Below, piece by piece: positions 1 to 8,954 of a DNA stretch of 41,931 nucleotides. The position numbers were made by a program, and so were the translations under genes. How positions within the stretch are numbered: position 1 is the stretch's first letter; the number at the start of each line of letters is the position of its first letter. The DNA is from Dictyobacter arantiisoli (GTDB taxonomy: Bacteria > Chloroflexota > Ktedonobacteria > Ktedonobacterales > Ktedonobacteraceae). The stretch lies in the NCBI RefSeq assembly GCF_008326305.1, contig NZ_BIXY01000062.1:1-41931 (forward strand). Reading direction: 5' to 3'. A model generated the notes under the pieces. That model worked only from the letters and a program-made list of their open reading frames with translations, ran no database searches and had not been told where the DNA came from.

Positions 1-38
1 AATTGGTCACTGACTTCCCACGGTTTGGTTCGGGCCAT
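1..38 (-). CDS. IS5-like transposase, N-terminal 12 residues (runs off left edge)
   Basis: A minus-strand start codon at 38 opens a frame that begins MARTKPWEVSDQ and runs off the window. This resembles the N-terminus of IS5-family DDE transposases (remembered resemblance, not searched). An AAGGAG ribosome binding site lies 8 nt upstream of the ATG. The protein would insert the element by transposition. The rest of the element lies outside the window, so intactness cannot be judged. Confidence 0.6.
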   Translation of the reverse strand, partial: MARTKPWEVSDQ

Positions 39-124
39 CTTGGTTTCTCCTTTGCTTGGGGGATTCGTGTTCCTTTCCTTGTTCTTGATTCTATCATCTC
101 CTTCCACGTTTTCGGATAAGTTCT
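1..124 (-). mobile_element. Terminal part of an IS5-family-like insertion sequence
   Basis: The stretch contains the transposase start (1-38), its ribosome binding site and about 85 bp of non-coding end sequence. At about 122-125 the sequence switches into a reading frame that looks like the inside of a host gene, with no start codon. This makes 122-125 the likely element border. The exact terminal inverted repeat and target duplication cannot be fixed because the other end is outside the window. Confidence 0.5.
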
Positions 125-472
125 AAGGCGGCTGATCGCTATGAAGAAGCTATGAACATTTTGCGCGCAGCAGGCGCTGCCAATACCGGGCGAGATGCCT
201 TTCCCACAGGCTCAGAGCGTGCCTCCGCTATCATGAATGACTATGCAGTCACTGATCCCACCGTTCCTACCACCCCCGAAATGTATCCTGCCGCTCCGGA
301 GGCTTCGAGCGGTACTGAGGGCATGATCAATCCTGGTCTTCCAGAGGCCGAACGCACGGTAGCAACTCCTCATGTCACTGATGAGCTGAGCCAGCCTGCT
401 GTGACAGAAGTGGCGCGTGAACATGAGCAGCAGAAGTTTGAAGAAGAAGAAGTGGATGAGCGCTCCTGGTAG
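125..472 (+). pseudogene. Truncated stress-protein-like gene, 3' part only
   Basis: The frame is open from 89 and its recognisable part starts at about 125 with KAADRYEEAMNILRAAG. That helix is typical of the end of the domain in general-stress/low-temperature-induced proteins (YflT/GSP17M-like; inference). The tail is acidic and Pro/Glu-rich, ending EEEEVDERSW. An ATG at 152 could start a 106-residue product, but it lies inside the helix and lacks a convincing ribosome binding site. The gene most likely lost its 5' part when the adjacent insertion sequence landed. Stress proteins of this type are usually about 170-250 residues. A strong terminator follows. Whether the remnant is expressed is unknown. 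Confidence 0.45.
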
Positions 473-494
473 CATTCGTTTCTTTTACATTCAC

Positions 495-548
495 AAGGTA
501 TTCTCTCGGTCAATTGCTAAAGTCAGACCGAGAGAATACCTTCTTTTT
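495..548 (+). terminator. Rho-independent terminator after the stress-protein remnant
   Basis: A perfect 17-bp inverted repeat (495-511 with 526-542, 14-nt loop) is followed by a T-rich tract. It ends transcription of the upstream gene and isolates the sigma-factor operon. Confidence 0.9.
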
Positions 549-640
549 ATTTATTTTCTTATGCTATGATGCTGCGAAAGAATTGCCTCGGTCGCCCCCA
601 GAAAAATGGATTTTGCCTGTTCTGAAAATTACATGATCTA

Positions 641-670
641 TTGACGTGTATATGGCAGGAAGAATTCTAT
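641..670 (+). promoter_or_regulatory. Possible promoter of the ECF sigma operon
   Basis: TTGACG at 641-646 and TTCTAT at 665-670 are separated by 18 bp, just upstream of a G-rich ribosome binding site and the start at 687. The -10 match is weak. An ECF-type autoregulatory promoter would have a different consensus, so this is only a candidate. Confidence 0.3.
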
Positions 671-686
671 CCTATTTGGGGGGGAT

Positions 687-1397
687 ATGTCTGCTATGTT
701 TAATTTACTGGCTAATGCTGGTATACTAATCGTACCAAATGCGGATATTGGTACAACGCATGTACATATACGAGAGAAAGTATATCCCAGCATGACAGTG
801 GACAAATCAGCCAATCAGCCGCAGGCTGGTTCCTCAGCAGATGACTCCGCGCTGATACATTTGTATGAGCAATATCGTCGTCCCATTCACTCCTACACAT
901 ACCGTTTGTTGGGGAGTCAGGAAGATGCTGATGATGTGACGCAAGAGGTGTTTATCCGAGTTTTTACATCCTGGAAAGGATTGTATGAACGCGATAAACT
1001 CTCGGCATGGCTCTATCGCATTGCGACTAATCTCTGTGTGGATATTTTGAGAAAGCGCAAGCGTATTTCATGGTGGCCGTTGCGCTTTCGTACGCATCAC
1101 GATAGTGTGTCTGATGACGATGCTCATGAGGACTTTTCTGCTTTTCTGTCCGATACCGGTGGCATTCCTGAAATTGCTGAGCGGGAGTTGATTCGTTCAG
1201 TACTGGCTCAGATGCCGGAAGAATACGCGGTTGTGCTTGTGTTGCATGCGGCCCAGGGGGTACCCTATCAGGAAATTGCCGACATTGTTGGAGTTTCCCC
1301 CAATGCGGCAGCCACACGTATTTCGCGCGCTAAGAAGTTATTCGCTACCCACTATCAACGTCTCTCTAAGGATGGTGTTGGCAAGCAGGAGCAATGA
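687..1397 (+). CDS. ECF-type RNA polymerase sigma factor
   Basis: A 236-residue sigma-70 family protein that would direct RNA polymerase to a regulon in response to an envelope or extracellular signal. Region 2 spans about residues 56-125, with the core-binding helix DADDVTQEVF at 80-89 and LSAWLYRIATNLCVD following. Region 4 lies at about 172-222 and includes the helix-turn-helix YQEIADIVGVSPNAAATRIS. The first 35 residues are unusual for the family. An internal ATG at 792 (MTVDKS) would give a more typical 201-residue protein, but the ATG at 687 has a G-rich ribosome binding site (GGGGGG) at good spacing. The stop overlaps the anti-sigma start by 4 nt (ATGA), implying translational coupling. 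Confidence 0.9.
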   Translation: MSAMFNLLANAGILIVPNADIGTTHVHIREKVYPSMTVDKSANQPQAGSSADDSALIHLYEQYRRPIHSYTYRLLGSQEDADDVTQEVFIRVFTSWKGLYERDKLSAWLYRIATNLCVDILRKRKRISWWPLRFRTHHDSVSDDDAHEDFSAFLSDTGGIPEIAERELIRSVLAQMPEEYAVVLVLHAAQGVPYQEIADIVGVSPNAAATRISRAKKLFATHYQRLSKDGVGKQEQ

Positions 1398-2419
1398 GTG
1401 ATATGAGCAACACCAACGATCAGAATAATTTGTTTGAGCGTGGCCAGAGCACGCGTGAGCGACATGCGCGTCTGCTTGAGCTTCCTCCACTGCCCGCTGC
1501 TACTGCTGTGGGTCCTGAGGTATGTGCGACGATGCGTCTCTATCTGGCTGTCTGGCAAGATCTGACACCAACGCAAATGTGGACAGTATCACAACATGCC
1601 CAGCTGTGTGCTCAATGTCGTAATGAGCAGCAGATGTTGGAGCGGGCCGGAAACTTAATCCGGCATCTGCCTGTTTCTCAACCATCCGCGCACGTCGATC
1701 AGGCTGTGATGGCGGCTCTGACCGCGCGTCGTAATCTTCGACCTATGCCCGTGACTCCGATTGGCATCAGGCGTACACACCAACGCCGCACACGTATGAT
1801 TGGTTCGCTGGTAGCTGCTGCCATCTTGCTACTTGCGCTGGGTTTTGCCGCGACGAACTTCCTCTTTCCCAGCCAGCAAGCCTTCGCGTTGCCTGCGACG
1901 CTATCATGGAATAACTATGTTCTGTTCCATACGCAGACGATGGCTGGTTCCCAGGGACAGCATTATGAAGTGACCTACTATCAAAATATGAGTGAACATG
2001 TTGTCAATGAGGAAACAGTACAGCCTGGCAAGCTCGATCTGGTCGTTGTGCACGATCAGCAGAAATCTTTGGGATTGGATATGATGCATCATGTGGCGCA
2101 ATGGGATGTAACTCCGATGTCAGATGATGGAACATGGTTCAATTTGCAGCATTTACGCGAGGATTTGCAGCATGGGAGCGCAACCTATCTGGGGAAAGAT
2201 CGTTTCCGGAATCAGGATGTCTACCGCATTCGCTATGCCGATGGGCATATTCTGTTGCTGGACATGGATTATATGCCGGTGAATGTGCTGTCGTCAGCAA
2301 ACTCCACTCCGCTGTACGAGAAGGTGCAATGGTTACAACCCTCACAGGTGGCATCATCTATGTGGAACATGGATGTTCCGTCTGACTTCCGTATGGGGCA
2401 GGTGCGAAAGGTCTCTTAA
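1394..2419 (+). CDS. Membrane anti-sigma factor, ZAS zinc finger with RseB-like outer domain
   Basis: A 341-residue regulator partner of the preceding sigma factor. The cytoplasmic part carries the zinc-binding anti-sigma motif HAQLCAQC (H68, C72, C75). One transmembrane helix lies at about 136-157. The remaining ~180 outer residues resemble the MucB/RseB or LolA-like sensory fold (outer-membrane-lipoprotein-sorting type; inference from pattern). By family knowledge, the inner domain holds the sigma factor at the membrane until a signal releases it. The gene overlaps the sigma gene by 4 nt, so the pair is one operon. The signal sensed cannot be read from the sequence. Confidence 0.85.
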   Translation: MSDMSNTNDQNNLFERGQSTRERHARLLELPPLPAATAVGPEVCATMRLYLAVWQDLTPTQMWTVSQHAQLCAQCRNEQQMLERAGNLIRHLPVSQPSAHVDQAVMAALTARRNLRPMPVTPIGIRRTHQRRTRMIGSLVAAAILLLALGFAATNFLFPSQQAFALPATLSWNNYVLFHTQTMAGSQGQHYEVTYYQNMSEHVVNEETVQPGKLDLVVVHDQQKSLGLDMMHHVAQWDVTPMSDDGTWFNLQHLREDLQHGSATYLGKDRFRNQDVYRIRYADGHILLLDMDYMPVNVLSSANSTPLYEKVQWLQPSQVASSMWNMDVPSDFRMGQVRKVS

Positions 2420-2439
2420 TCCATCTGGCTCTTTTAACG

Positions 2440-2448
2440 TGATACAAT
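2440..2448 (+). promoter_or_regulatory. Extended -10 element upstream of the thiolase gene
   Basis: The sequence TGATACAAT (TG, one base, TACAAT) lies 80 bp before the thiolase start. There is no good -35 at 17 bp. The same nonamer occurs before the biotin carrier gene at 36373-36381 on the minus strand. Confidence 0.4.
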
Positions 2449-2527
2449 AGAATCTGTTATGCGTCCTACATCTTCACCGATATTTTCATCTCCAGCGTTG
2501 TAGATAGTATGCAAGGAGAGGTTTGCG

Positions 2528-3709
2528 ATGTCTGAACATATTCCGGTTCTGGTTGGTGCTGTACGGACGCCAACCGGAAAATTTCTGGGCTCACTGGCGA
2601 GCCTGACTGCACCTCAACTGGGGGCAATCGCGATTAAAGAGGCTGTGCGCCGCGCGGGCGTCGATCCCAATGAACTTGATGAAGTGATTATGGGAAATGT
2701 CATTTCGGCTGGCGTGGGACAGGCTCCCGCCCGGCAGGCGGCTCTTCATGCGGGATTGCCCGTCTCTATCCCCGCTTTCACGGTCAACAAGGTATGTGGT
2801 TCGGGTTTAAAGGCGGTCATGCTGGCAGCCCAGGCTATTCGCGCTGGCGATGCTCAAGCCTTTGTGGCTGGCGGCATGGAGAGTATGAGCAATGGCCCTT
2901 ATCTGCTGACAGAGGCGCGTAGCGGCTATCGTATGGGCGATAAGAAGGTTGTGGATAGCGTCGTGCATGATGGTCTCTGGTGCGCCTTTGAGAATATCCA
3001 TATGGGTAATGAAGCCGAGATTATTGCTGAGAAGTTTGGCGTGACGCGTGAAGAGCAGGATCGCTTTTCGCTCCAGAGTCATCAACGTGCCGCTGCTGCT
3101 ACAGAAGCTGGCCGCTTTAAAGATGAGATTGTACCCGTTGCGATTCAGCAGAAGCAGCATACCCTCCTGGTCGAGACCGATGAACCGATTCGCGGCGATT
3201 CTTCAATGGATGCACTGGCGAAATTAATGCCCGCCTTTCAGGAAGGGGGCACGGTGACGGCAGGTAATGCTCCTGGCTTGAGCGATGGCGCATCGGCAAC
3301 CATCGTGGTTGAGCAAAATTTCGCGCAAGAACGACAACTGCCGGTACTGGCTCGCATCATTGGTTATGCCTCAGCCGCGATTACTCCCCGCTATATCTTT
3401 GCCGCACCGACCCTGGCTGTACGCCGTCTGCTTGAACGCACAGGATTGCACATTGGCGATTTTGATCTGATCGAGGTCAATGAAGCGTTTGCCGCCCAGG
3501 CTCTGGCGAACGGCAAAGAGTTGGATTTTGATTGGTCACGCGTCAATGTCAATGGTGGCGCGATCGCGCTTGGTCATCCCATTGGTTCCAGTGGATCACG
3601 CGTGCTGACAACTCTGCTGTATGAATTGCGGCGGCGCGGTGGTGGTCGTGGTCTGGCAACACTGTGTCTGGGTGGTGGTGGGGCCGTAGCTTTAGCCATC
3701 GAAGTATAG
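2528..3709 (+). CDS. Acetyl-CoA C-acetyltransferase (thiolase II)
   Basis: A 393-residue biosynthetic-type thiolase, the usual length. It condenses two acetyl-CoA to acetoacetyl-CoA, or cleaves it, in the cytoplasm. The three active-site elements are all present: nucleophile Cys90 in VNKVCGSGLKA, His350 in ALGHPIGSSGSR, and Cys380 in LCLGGGGAVAL. The ATG at 2528 has a strong AAGGAGAGG ribosome binding site. The mutase gene follows on the same strand after about 90 bp. Together they fit short-chain acyl-CoA metabolism (acetoacetyl-CoA to butyryl/isobutyryl-CoA), although the intermediate enzymes are not here. AtoB/PhaA/ThlA cannot be told apart from sequence alone. Confidence 0.93.
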   Translation: MSEHIPVLVGAVRTPTGKFLGSLASLTAPQLGAIAIKEAVRRAGVDPNELDEVIMGNVISAGVGQAPARQAALHAGLPVSIPAFTVNKVCGSGLKAVMLAAQAIRAGDAQAFVAGGMESMSNGPYLLTEARSGYRMGDKKVVDSVVHDGLWCAFENIHMGNEAEIIAEKFGVTREEQDRFSLQSHQRAAAATEAGRFKDEIVPVAIQQKQHTLLVETDEPIRGDSSMDALAKLMPAFQEGGTVTAGNAPGLSDGASATIVVEQNFAQERQLPVLARIIGYASAAITPRYIFAAPTLAVRRLLERTGLHIGDFDLIEVNEAFAAQALANGKELDFDWSRVNVNGGAIALGHPIGSSGSRVLTTLLYELRRRGGGRGLATLCLGGGGAVALAIEV

Positions 3710-3801
3710 TGCATACCATTTGCTAAGTAGCAGGACAAACGGCTTACACGATGATGTGTCTATTCGTGCTGATGTCTGGCGAAGAAAGCGAGGCGGTCGC
3801 C

Positions 3802-5532
3802 ATGCCTGAACAAGAATCGATAGAGACAACGCAGCCTGTAATCGAGCAGGGGATGTTGTTTGATCCTGCTGAGCTTGCACGTCTGGAGGTGGCTCACCAG
3901 CAGTGGGAGGAGACGGCGCTACACCAGTCGTTACAACATCTCTCTGAGCGTGATTTACTCGAAACCACTTCTGGCGTACCGATCAAGCGCCTCTATCTGC
4001 CACAGGATATCGCCACCTTTGATTACATGCGCGATAGTGGTTTTCCTGGCTCCTATCCTTTTACGCGGGGTGTACAATCTACTATGTACCGGGCGAAGCC
4101 GTGGACGATGCGTATGTTTGCTGGCTTTGGCACCGCCGAGGATACCAACACTCGTTTTAAATATCTGTTACAGCAGGGCCAGACAGGACTCTCGACCGCT
4201 TTTGATATGGCGACTTTGTATGGCTATGATACCGACCATCCTCTGGCTGCGGGTGAATTTGGTAAATGTGGCGTCGCCGTCTCCTCGCTGGCCGATATGG
4301 AGCTATTGTTTGCGGATCTTCCGCTGGATCAGATCACCACCTCGATGACGATTAATGGTCCTGCATCGGCGATCTGGGCGATGTACATTGTCAATGCGGA
4401 GAAGCGGGGTATTCCACGTGCCCGGTTAGGTGGCACGCTCCAAAATGACATTCTGAAAGAATATATCGCGCAGAAGGAATATCTTTTTCCTCCTGAACCC
4501 TCGCTGCGCCTGGTGATTGATACCATCGAATTTGGGGCACGCGAGATGCCGCGCTGGAATACCATCAGTATTAGCGGCTACCATATTCGTGAAGCGGGCG
4601 CTACGGCTGTACAGGAACTGGCCTTTACGTTAGCAGATGGACTGGCCTATGTGGATGCCGCCCTGGCCCGTGGGTTGTTGATTGATGAATTTGCGCCACG
4701 CCTGTCTTTTTTCTTCGATGTTCATAATGACATTTTTGAAGAGGTGGCAAAGTTCCGGGCCGCCCGTCGCCTGTGGGCCAGATTGATGCGCGAACGCTAT
4801 CACGCCAGAGATCCTCGTTCATGGATGCTGCGCTGTCACGCGCAAACCGCCGGAGTATCGCTCTCCGCTCAGCAGCCAGAAAACAATATTGTACGTACCA
4901 CGCTTCAGGCTCTGGCAGCCGTGCTGGGTGGCACTAATTCCCTGCACACCAATTCCCTGGATGAAGCCCTGGCCTTACCTACCGAGCAGGCTGCATTGAT
5001 TGCCCTGCGCACTCAGCAAATCATTGCTCATGAAAGCGGTGTAGCTTATACCATTGATCCTCTGGCTGGCTCCTATTTTATAGAGCAACTGACCTCTGAA
5101 ACCGAACAGGCTGCGTACGCCTATCTGGAGCGTATTGATGCGCTGGGTGGTGTACTGGCCTGTATCCAGAATGGCTTCTTCCAGCGTGAGATTGCCGAGT
5201 CCGCGTATCGCTATCAGCAAGAAATTGATACTGGTCGCCGCCAGATCGTCGGAGTCAATGCCTATACAACCGATGAGCCACTCAAGGTGCCAACCCTGTA
5301 TGTGGATTATACGGGCCAGCAGCACCATCTGGATCGCCTGCGCTACGTACGCCGTACCCGTGATCAGGCTGAGGCCAGGCGCTGTCTGGATAATCTACGC
5401 CGTGTCTGTGAGACACAAAATAATACCATGCCTGCCTTATTAGAGGCTGCACGCGCTTATTGTACGCTGGGTGAAATGACCAATGTGTTACGCGCTGCTT
5501 TTGGAGATTATACAGAACCCGCCATCTTTTGA
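3802..5532 (+). CDS. Acyl-CoA mutase large subunit, isobutyryl-CoA-mutase-like signature
   Basis: A B12-dependent carbon-skeleton mutase catalytic barrel of 576 residues from the ATG at 3802. An upstream ATG at 3751 would add 17 residues but lacks a ribosome binding site, whereas GAGGCGG precedes 3802. Family motifs include [35 protein letters not shown] (His261) and [10 protein letters not shown]. The substrate-pocket positions equivalent to Tyr89 and Arg207 of Propionibacterium MutB are Phe106 (RMF) and Gln224 (YIAQ). This is the pair described for isobutyryl-CoA mutase, so the reaction is probably butyryl-CoA/isobutyryl-CoA rather than methylmalonyl-CoA. No B12-binding domain is fused, so a separate small subunit is required. 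The gene lies downstream of thiolase; substrate remains an inference. Confidence 0.85.
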   Translation: MPEQESIETTQPVIEQGMLFDPAELARLEVAHQQWEETALHQSLQHLSERDLLETTSGVPIKRLYLPQDIATFDYMRDSGFPGSYPFTRGVQSTMYRAKPWTMRMFAGFGTAEDTNTRFKYLLQQGQTGLSTAFDMATLYGYDTDHPLAAGEFGKCGVAVSSLADMELLFADLPLDQITTSMTINGPASAIWAMYIVNAEKRGIPRARLGGTLQNDILKEYIAQKEYLFPPEPSLRLVIDTIEFGAREMPRWNTISISGYHIREAGATAVQELAFTLADGLAYVDAALARGLLIDEFAPRLSFFFDVHNDIFEEVAKFRAARRLWARLMRERYHARDPRSWMLRCHAQTAGVSLSAQQPENNIVRTTLQALAAVLGGTNSLHTNSLDEALALPTEQAALIALRTQQIIAHESGVAYTIDPLAGSYFIEQLTSETEQAAYAYLERIDALGGVLACIQNGFFQREIAESAYRYQQEIDTGRRQIVGVNAYTTDEPLKVPTLYVDYTGQQHHLDRLRYVRRTRDQAEARRCLDNLRRVCETQNNTMPALLEAARAYCTLGEMTNVLRAAFGDYTEPAIF

Positions 5533-5647
5533 GTCGTATGGATAACAAATATGACATAATGGGAAAAGATTTTTCTCTGGATGAGGATATTCAGCTTCTT
5601 GCAGAGTATGGTAGATAAAATGCAATGAAATGGAGTTATAGAGGGAT

Positions 5648-6526
5648 ATGCCAGACGAGCAACAGCAGGGACTGTTCAAAAAAAGCACTTTGACATTCGA
5701 TGAGGTGGAGGCAATCAAGCAACTTGCCATCCTTTGTGAGACCCATGAGCAATTACATATGCGTCTGGAATGGTCGATGCTCCAGTATCGCTCAGGCACA
5801 GCGACCAATGATTTTTTGTATTATGAGGATGGCTTGCTGGTCGGTTATCTCGCTATGGATGACCATCCTGCCTCAGAAAATGAGTTGGTCGGCATGGTGC
5901 ATCCTGAGTATCGACGGCGTGGCATCTTTAGCCAGTTACTCACGGCCGCACAGGAAGAGGCCCGTGCGCGTGGTGTACAGCAATTTATCCTTGTTTGTGA
6001 GCGCATGGCGTATACCGGACATGCTTTCCTGCGGGCGAAAGATGCTCGTTTAAGTGAATCCGAGCATGAGATGATTCTAGCCAAATTGCCCCAGCAGCGC
6101 GTGTCCGAACATCGTTTAAAGGTGCATCAGGCCGACAGGAGCGAGATTGATATTCTTGTTGCAGTGCAATCTGATAGCTTTAACGATCCCATTGAGGCAA
6201 CACGTTCTCGTGTTGAGCAATGCCTGCAACATCCTGATCGCATCTATTATCTGGCAGTCACGGAGGCTGGAGAGGCCGTTGGCTGTTTCCGGCTAGATAA
6301 AGGCGAAGATTTCGTTGGCATCTATGCTTTTGGTGTTCGTTCCGCGTATCAGGGGCATGGCTATGGGCGGCAGATGCTGGAAGAGGCTATCTCGATTATT
6401 CGAGCACAGACCCAAAAATCGATTATGCTCGATGTGGATGTTGAGAACACACGGGCTTTTCGCCTCTATCAAGGCTGTGGTTTTAAGATCCGTACTACCT
6501 ATGATTATTATGTACTTGAATTGTAA
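5648..6526 (+). CDS. Tandem-domain GNAT N-acetyltransferase
   Basis: A 292-residue protein with two GNAT folds. The first (about residues 1-150) has VGMVHPEYRRRGIFSQLL, the acetyl-CoA-binding R/QxxGxG/A motif. The second (about 160-292) has AFGVRSAYQGHGYGRQML and ends with the usual VENTRAFRLYQGCGF motif. It transfers an acetyl group from acetyl-CoA to an unidentified amine. The ATG at 5648 follows an AGAGGG ribosome binding site. Two-domain GNATs of this kind include mycothiol synthase, but nothing here identifies the acceptor. The gene stands alone between the mutase and an IS remnant. Confidence 0.85.
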   Translation: MPDEQQQGLFKKSTLTFDEVEAIKQLAILCETHEQLHMRLEWSMLQYRSGTATNDFLYYEDGLLVGYLAMDDHPASENELVGMVHPEYRRRGIFSQLLTAAQEEARARGVQQFILVCERMAYTGHAFLRAKDARLSESEHEMILAKLPQQRVSEHRLKVHQADRSEIDILVAVQSDSFNDPIEATRSRVEQCLQHPDRIYYLAVTEAGEAVGCFRLDKGEDFVGIYAFGVRSAYQGHGYGRQMLEEAISIIRAQTQKSIMLDVDVENTRAFRLYQGCGFKIRTTYDYYVLEL

Positions 6527-6527
6527 A

Positions 6528-6684
6528 TGGCGCTGTAGCTAAAGACATGGATTATCCACGGAGCTTTTTGTGCGATCGCCGTGGGCTTCCACTGGGGCTT
6601 TACATTGAGGGGGCCAATCGTCACGACAGCAAACGGCTCTTCTCTACCTTGATGGCTTTTTATCGTGACACCACAAGGGAATAA
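6528..6684 (+). pseudogene. IS4/IS5-type transposase fragment
   Basis: A short open frame, too small to be a full gene, encodes LPLGLYIEGANRHDSKRLF. This matches the DDE transposase pattern GiPLgl.i.gANrHDsk around the second catalytic Asp (family knowledge). It has no start of its own homologous to a transposase N-terminus and stops at 6682-6684, 15 nt before the kinase start. It is therefore a remnant of an insertion sequence lying in the kinase upstream region. It is not the same part of the protein as the transposase start at the left edge, so whether they belong to one family cannot be tested here. Confidence 0.65.
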
Positions 6685-6699
6685 GGGAATGATACACAA

Positions 6700-8187
6700 A
6701 TGAGTGATTTTGTTGGAAAACAATTTGGGAATTACCTCTTGACCAAAGAAATTGCCCGTGGGGGTTTTGGAACGGTGTATCAAGCAGAACATACCATCCT
6801 CACGAACAAACAAGCGGCCATCAAAGTGCTTCATGATATTCACCTGAATTCTTCTAAAGAACGCGAAGCCTTCTTACAAGAAGCACAGTTCCTGGATAAG
6901 CTCAAACATCATTTTATCCTGCCATTCATCGATGTTGGCATTCAGCAGAATATCCCTTTTCTTATTACAGAATATGCTGTATCTGGTTCTCTACGGAAAC
7001 GCCTCGAAGCACAATCACCACGCTTGCTCAGGGTTGAGGAAAGTCTCACTATTTTGTCACAGATTGGGCAAGCACTTCACTATGCACATCAGCAGACTCC
7101 TGCCATCATCCATCGTGATCTCAAACCAGACAATATTCTCTTTAATCAGCAAGGCGAAGCACTCCTGGCTGATTTTGGCATCGCAACCATTCTCTCAACG
7201 GCGAGTCTGATCCTCACCAGAGTCACCGGGACACCTCCCTATATGGCTCCTGAGCAATTTCGTGGGTATGTGAGTCGGGAAACGGATCAATACTCCTTGG
7301 GATGCATTGCCTATGAACTGTTTACCGGGCAAAAACCGTTTACGGCCCCTGATTTCGTTGCCATGGGATTTAAGCATGCCGATGAAATGCCAATTCCACC
7401 AACACAACTGAACCCAGACCTTCCCCAGCATGTGGAAGACGCAATTCTTAAGGCAATGGCAAAACGGCGTGAAGATCGCTACCCTGATGTGGTTGCGTTT
7501 GTTGCCGGGTTGTATGGGTCTTCCGATACCCAAAGAAAGACTGAGTCCAAGGACCAGCAAAGTCGTCCACCATCTCCTCCTCCTCCTCCAGATGACCCCA
7601 CAGTTTCAATGAAAGTGTCTGAGTCACTTGATCCAAAAACAGTGCTGGAGAGAATCCGGCGGAACGATGTTCCATCTACCTGGCATGTTCTCAAAAAAAA
7701 AGTATTATCACCTATGCCCATCAGCGATGTTTTTTTTGCGTTCTTCGGCGTACCCATCTTTGGAGGGTACATAGGCTTGCTATCGGCGCACGACTCTCTC
7801 TCCTCTCTCTTCTCTTTCCACCCACCCCAGTCTGCGATTATAGGTGCGGCGATAGGTTTGGTAGTGGGACTGTGTCTCACCAGCGTCAATGAAGAGGCCA
7901 TATTAGTATTCATGCCCAATGGTTTTATCGTTGACAATATCTCCCCTGTAAAAAATCAAAGATATATCATCAGCTACAAAGAAGTCGAGGATATTCGTTT
8001 TGACAGCACGAGTGAAATGCTTATAGTGGTCAAGACCACTGCTGCCTCTGGTTTTACGTTATTACCTATTGGGGGCTTTCACGAAGCTCCTCATCTCATT
8101 GCGCAACGTGTTGAACAGGCATACACCCGCTTTCGCCTCTATCAGATCCTATTACATCGATGTGAGATGATTCGCCATCACACGTAA
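6700..8187 (+). CDS. Hanks-type Ser/Thr protein kinase with C-terminal membrane and PH-like segment
   Basis: A 495-residue protein. The kinase domain covers about residues 9-272: glycine loop ARGGFGTVY (19-27), Lys42, Glu61, catalytic HRDLKPDN (138-145), DFG (158-160) and the activation-segment motif GTPPYMAPEQF. All catalytic residues are present, so it should be active. A Pro-rich linker (about 289-300) leads to two hydrophobic stretches (about 342-362 and 378-395). A final ~90 residues look like a small membrane-associated beta domain (bacterial-PH-like; inference). The catalytic domain is thus cytoplasmic and membrane-tethered. The ATG at 6700 follows AAGGGAATG. A transposase remnant lies directly upstream and may supply or disrupt its promoter. 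Confidence 0.9.
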   Translation: MSDFVGKQFGNYLLTKEIARGGFGTVYQAEHTILTNKQAAIKVLHDIHLNSSKEREAFLQEAQFLDKLKHHFILPFIDVGIQQNIPFLITEYAVSGSLRKRLEAQSPRLLRVEESLTILSQIGQALHYAHQQTPAIIHRDLKPDNILFNQQGEALLADFGIATILSTASLILTRVTGTPPYMAPEQFRGYVSRETDQYSLGCIAYELFTGQKPFTAPDFVAMGFKHADEMPIPPTQLNPDLPQHVEDAILKAMAKRREDRYPDVVAFVAGLYGSSDTQRKTESKDQQSRPPSPPPPPDDPTVSMKVSESLDPKTVLERIRRNDVPSTWHVLKKKVLSPMPISDVFFAFFGVPIFGGYIGLLSAHDSLSSLFSFHPPQSAIIGAAIGLVVGLCLTSVNEEAILVFMPNGFIVDNISPVKNQRYIISYKEVEDIRFDSTSEMLIVVKTTAASGFTLLPIGGFHEAPHLIAQRVEQAYTRFRLYQILLHRCEMIRHHT

Positions 8188-8597
8188 TTTACCGGTGGCT
8201 TTGCTGATTTTCCAAATCACATGGAATTCAAAGGATTTGATATTACTGTGAACGAGGGTGTGCCTTCTGGTATCAAGCCTGGCTCACTACCGGATGCCAA
8301 CGCTTTCTCACCCGCTCCTGCTTCGTCGAAGATACGCCGCTCATCACTCACTGCCACCTCTGGCAACTACACACACAAAGATGGGGAACACCGCTTTCTA
8401 AACGGGTTCCCCCACGACATTACTGCCAATTATCCGTGTAGCCATCCACCAATCTCGGCGCGGGAATCACCTATCCACCCCTGATCGTCCGGTCTATCTC
8501 CTTCTCCCTTAAATGATATCTTTTATGCCCAGAACTCCCCAACGATCAACTTGTTTCCCTTGTCTCACAAACCATCATGGTCTGGCGAGAAGATTTG
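8188..8597. other. Gene-poor stretch between kinase and accessory patch
   Basis: No supported gene. An 87-codon plus-strand frame (8221-8484) has no ribosome binding site, no recognisable domain and an unusual Ser/Pro/His-rich composition. No repeat or clear terminator was seen after the kinase stop. Confidence 0.4.
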
Positions 8598-8954
8598 TTA
8601 TAGTTCATCATAATCTACCTCCTCTAAAACAAAAGTGAAATCTTGACACTCAAACAATATATCAGCATGATCAGCAATATCCATAAAAACATATGGCATT
8701 TTTTTGCCAGGCTGAACGAGAATATCTACTTTCCATCCAGTATAAAGGGTTGCATAGGCATTATCACTCACATTGTATGCATGTATTTTTAATCTGAGTA
8801 ATTCGAACAAGATGGAGATACCATGGAAATTGATTACATCACTCAAAAAAATCAAGGAGGAGGGGAAGAGATAAGCAACAAATGTCTTCTCCATCGACAT
8901 TGCCATGATGACCGACACGCTAGGCCTGCCGAAGGTATCTCTGACAAAGACCAT
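8598..8954 (-). pseudogene. Immunity-like small gene, 5' end apparently replaced by intron sequence
   Basis: The minus-strand frame encodes 118 residues. Its C-terminal ~80 residues (HAYNVSDNAYATLYTGWKVD to the acidic end EEVDYDEL) look like a genuine small soluble alpha/beta protein of the sort that accompanies polymorphic toxins. The first ~35 codons are antisense to the reverse-transcriptase tail of the group II intron remnant, so the original N-terminus is probably lost from about 8850 upward. No ribosome binding site supports the ATG at 8954. The function as toxin immunity is inferred only from context: size, AT-rich composition and position beside a toxin module. Confidence 0.4.

Noticed and set aside
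8221-8484. An 87-codon plus-strand frame after the kinase
   Set aside because: No ribosome binding site, no domain, low-complexity Ser/Pro/His content.
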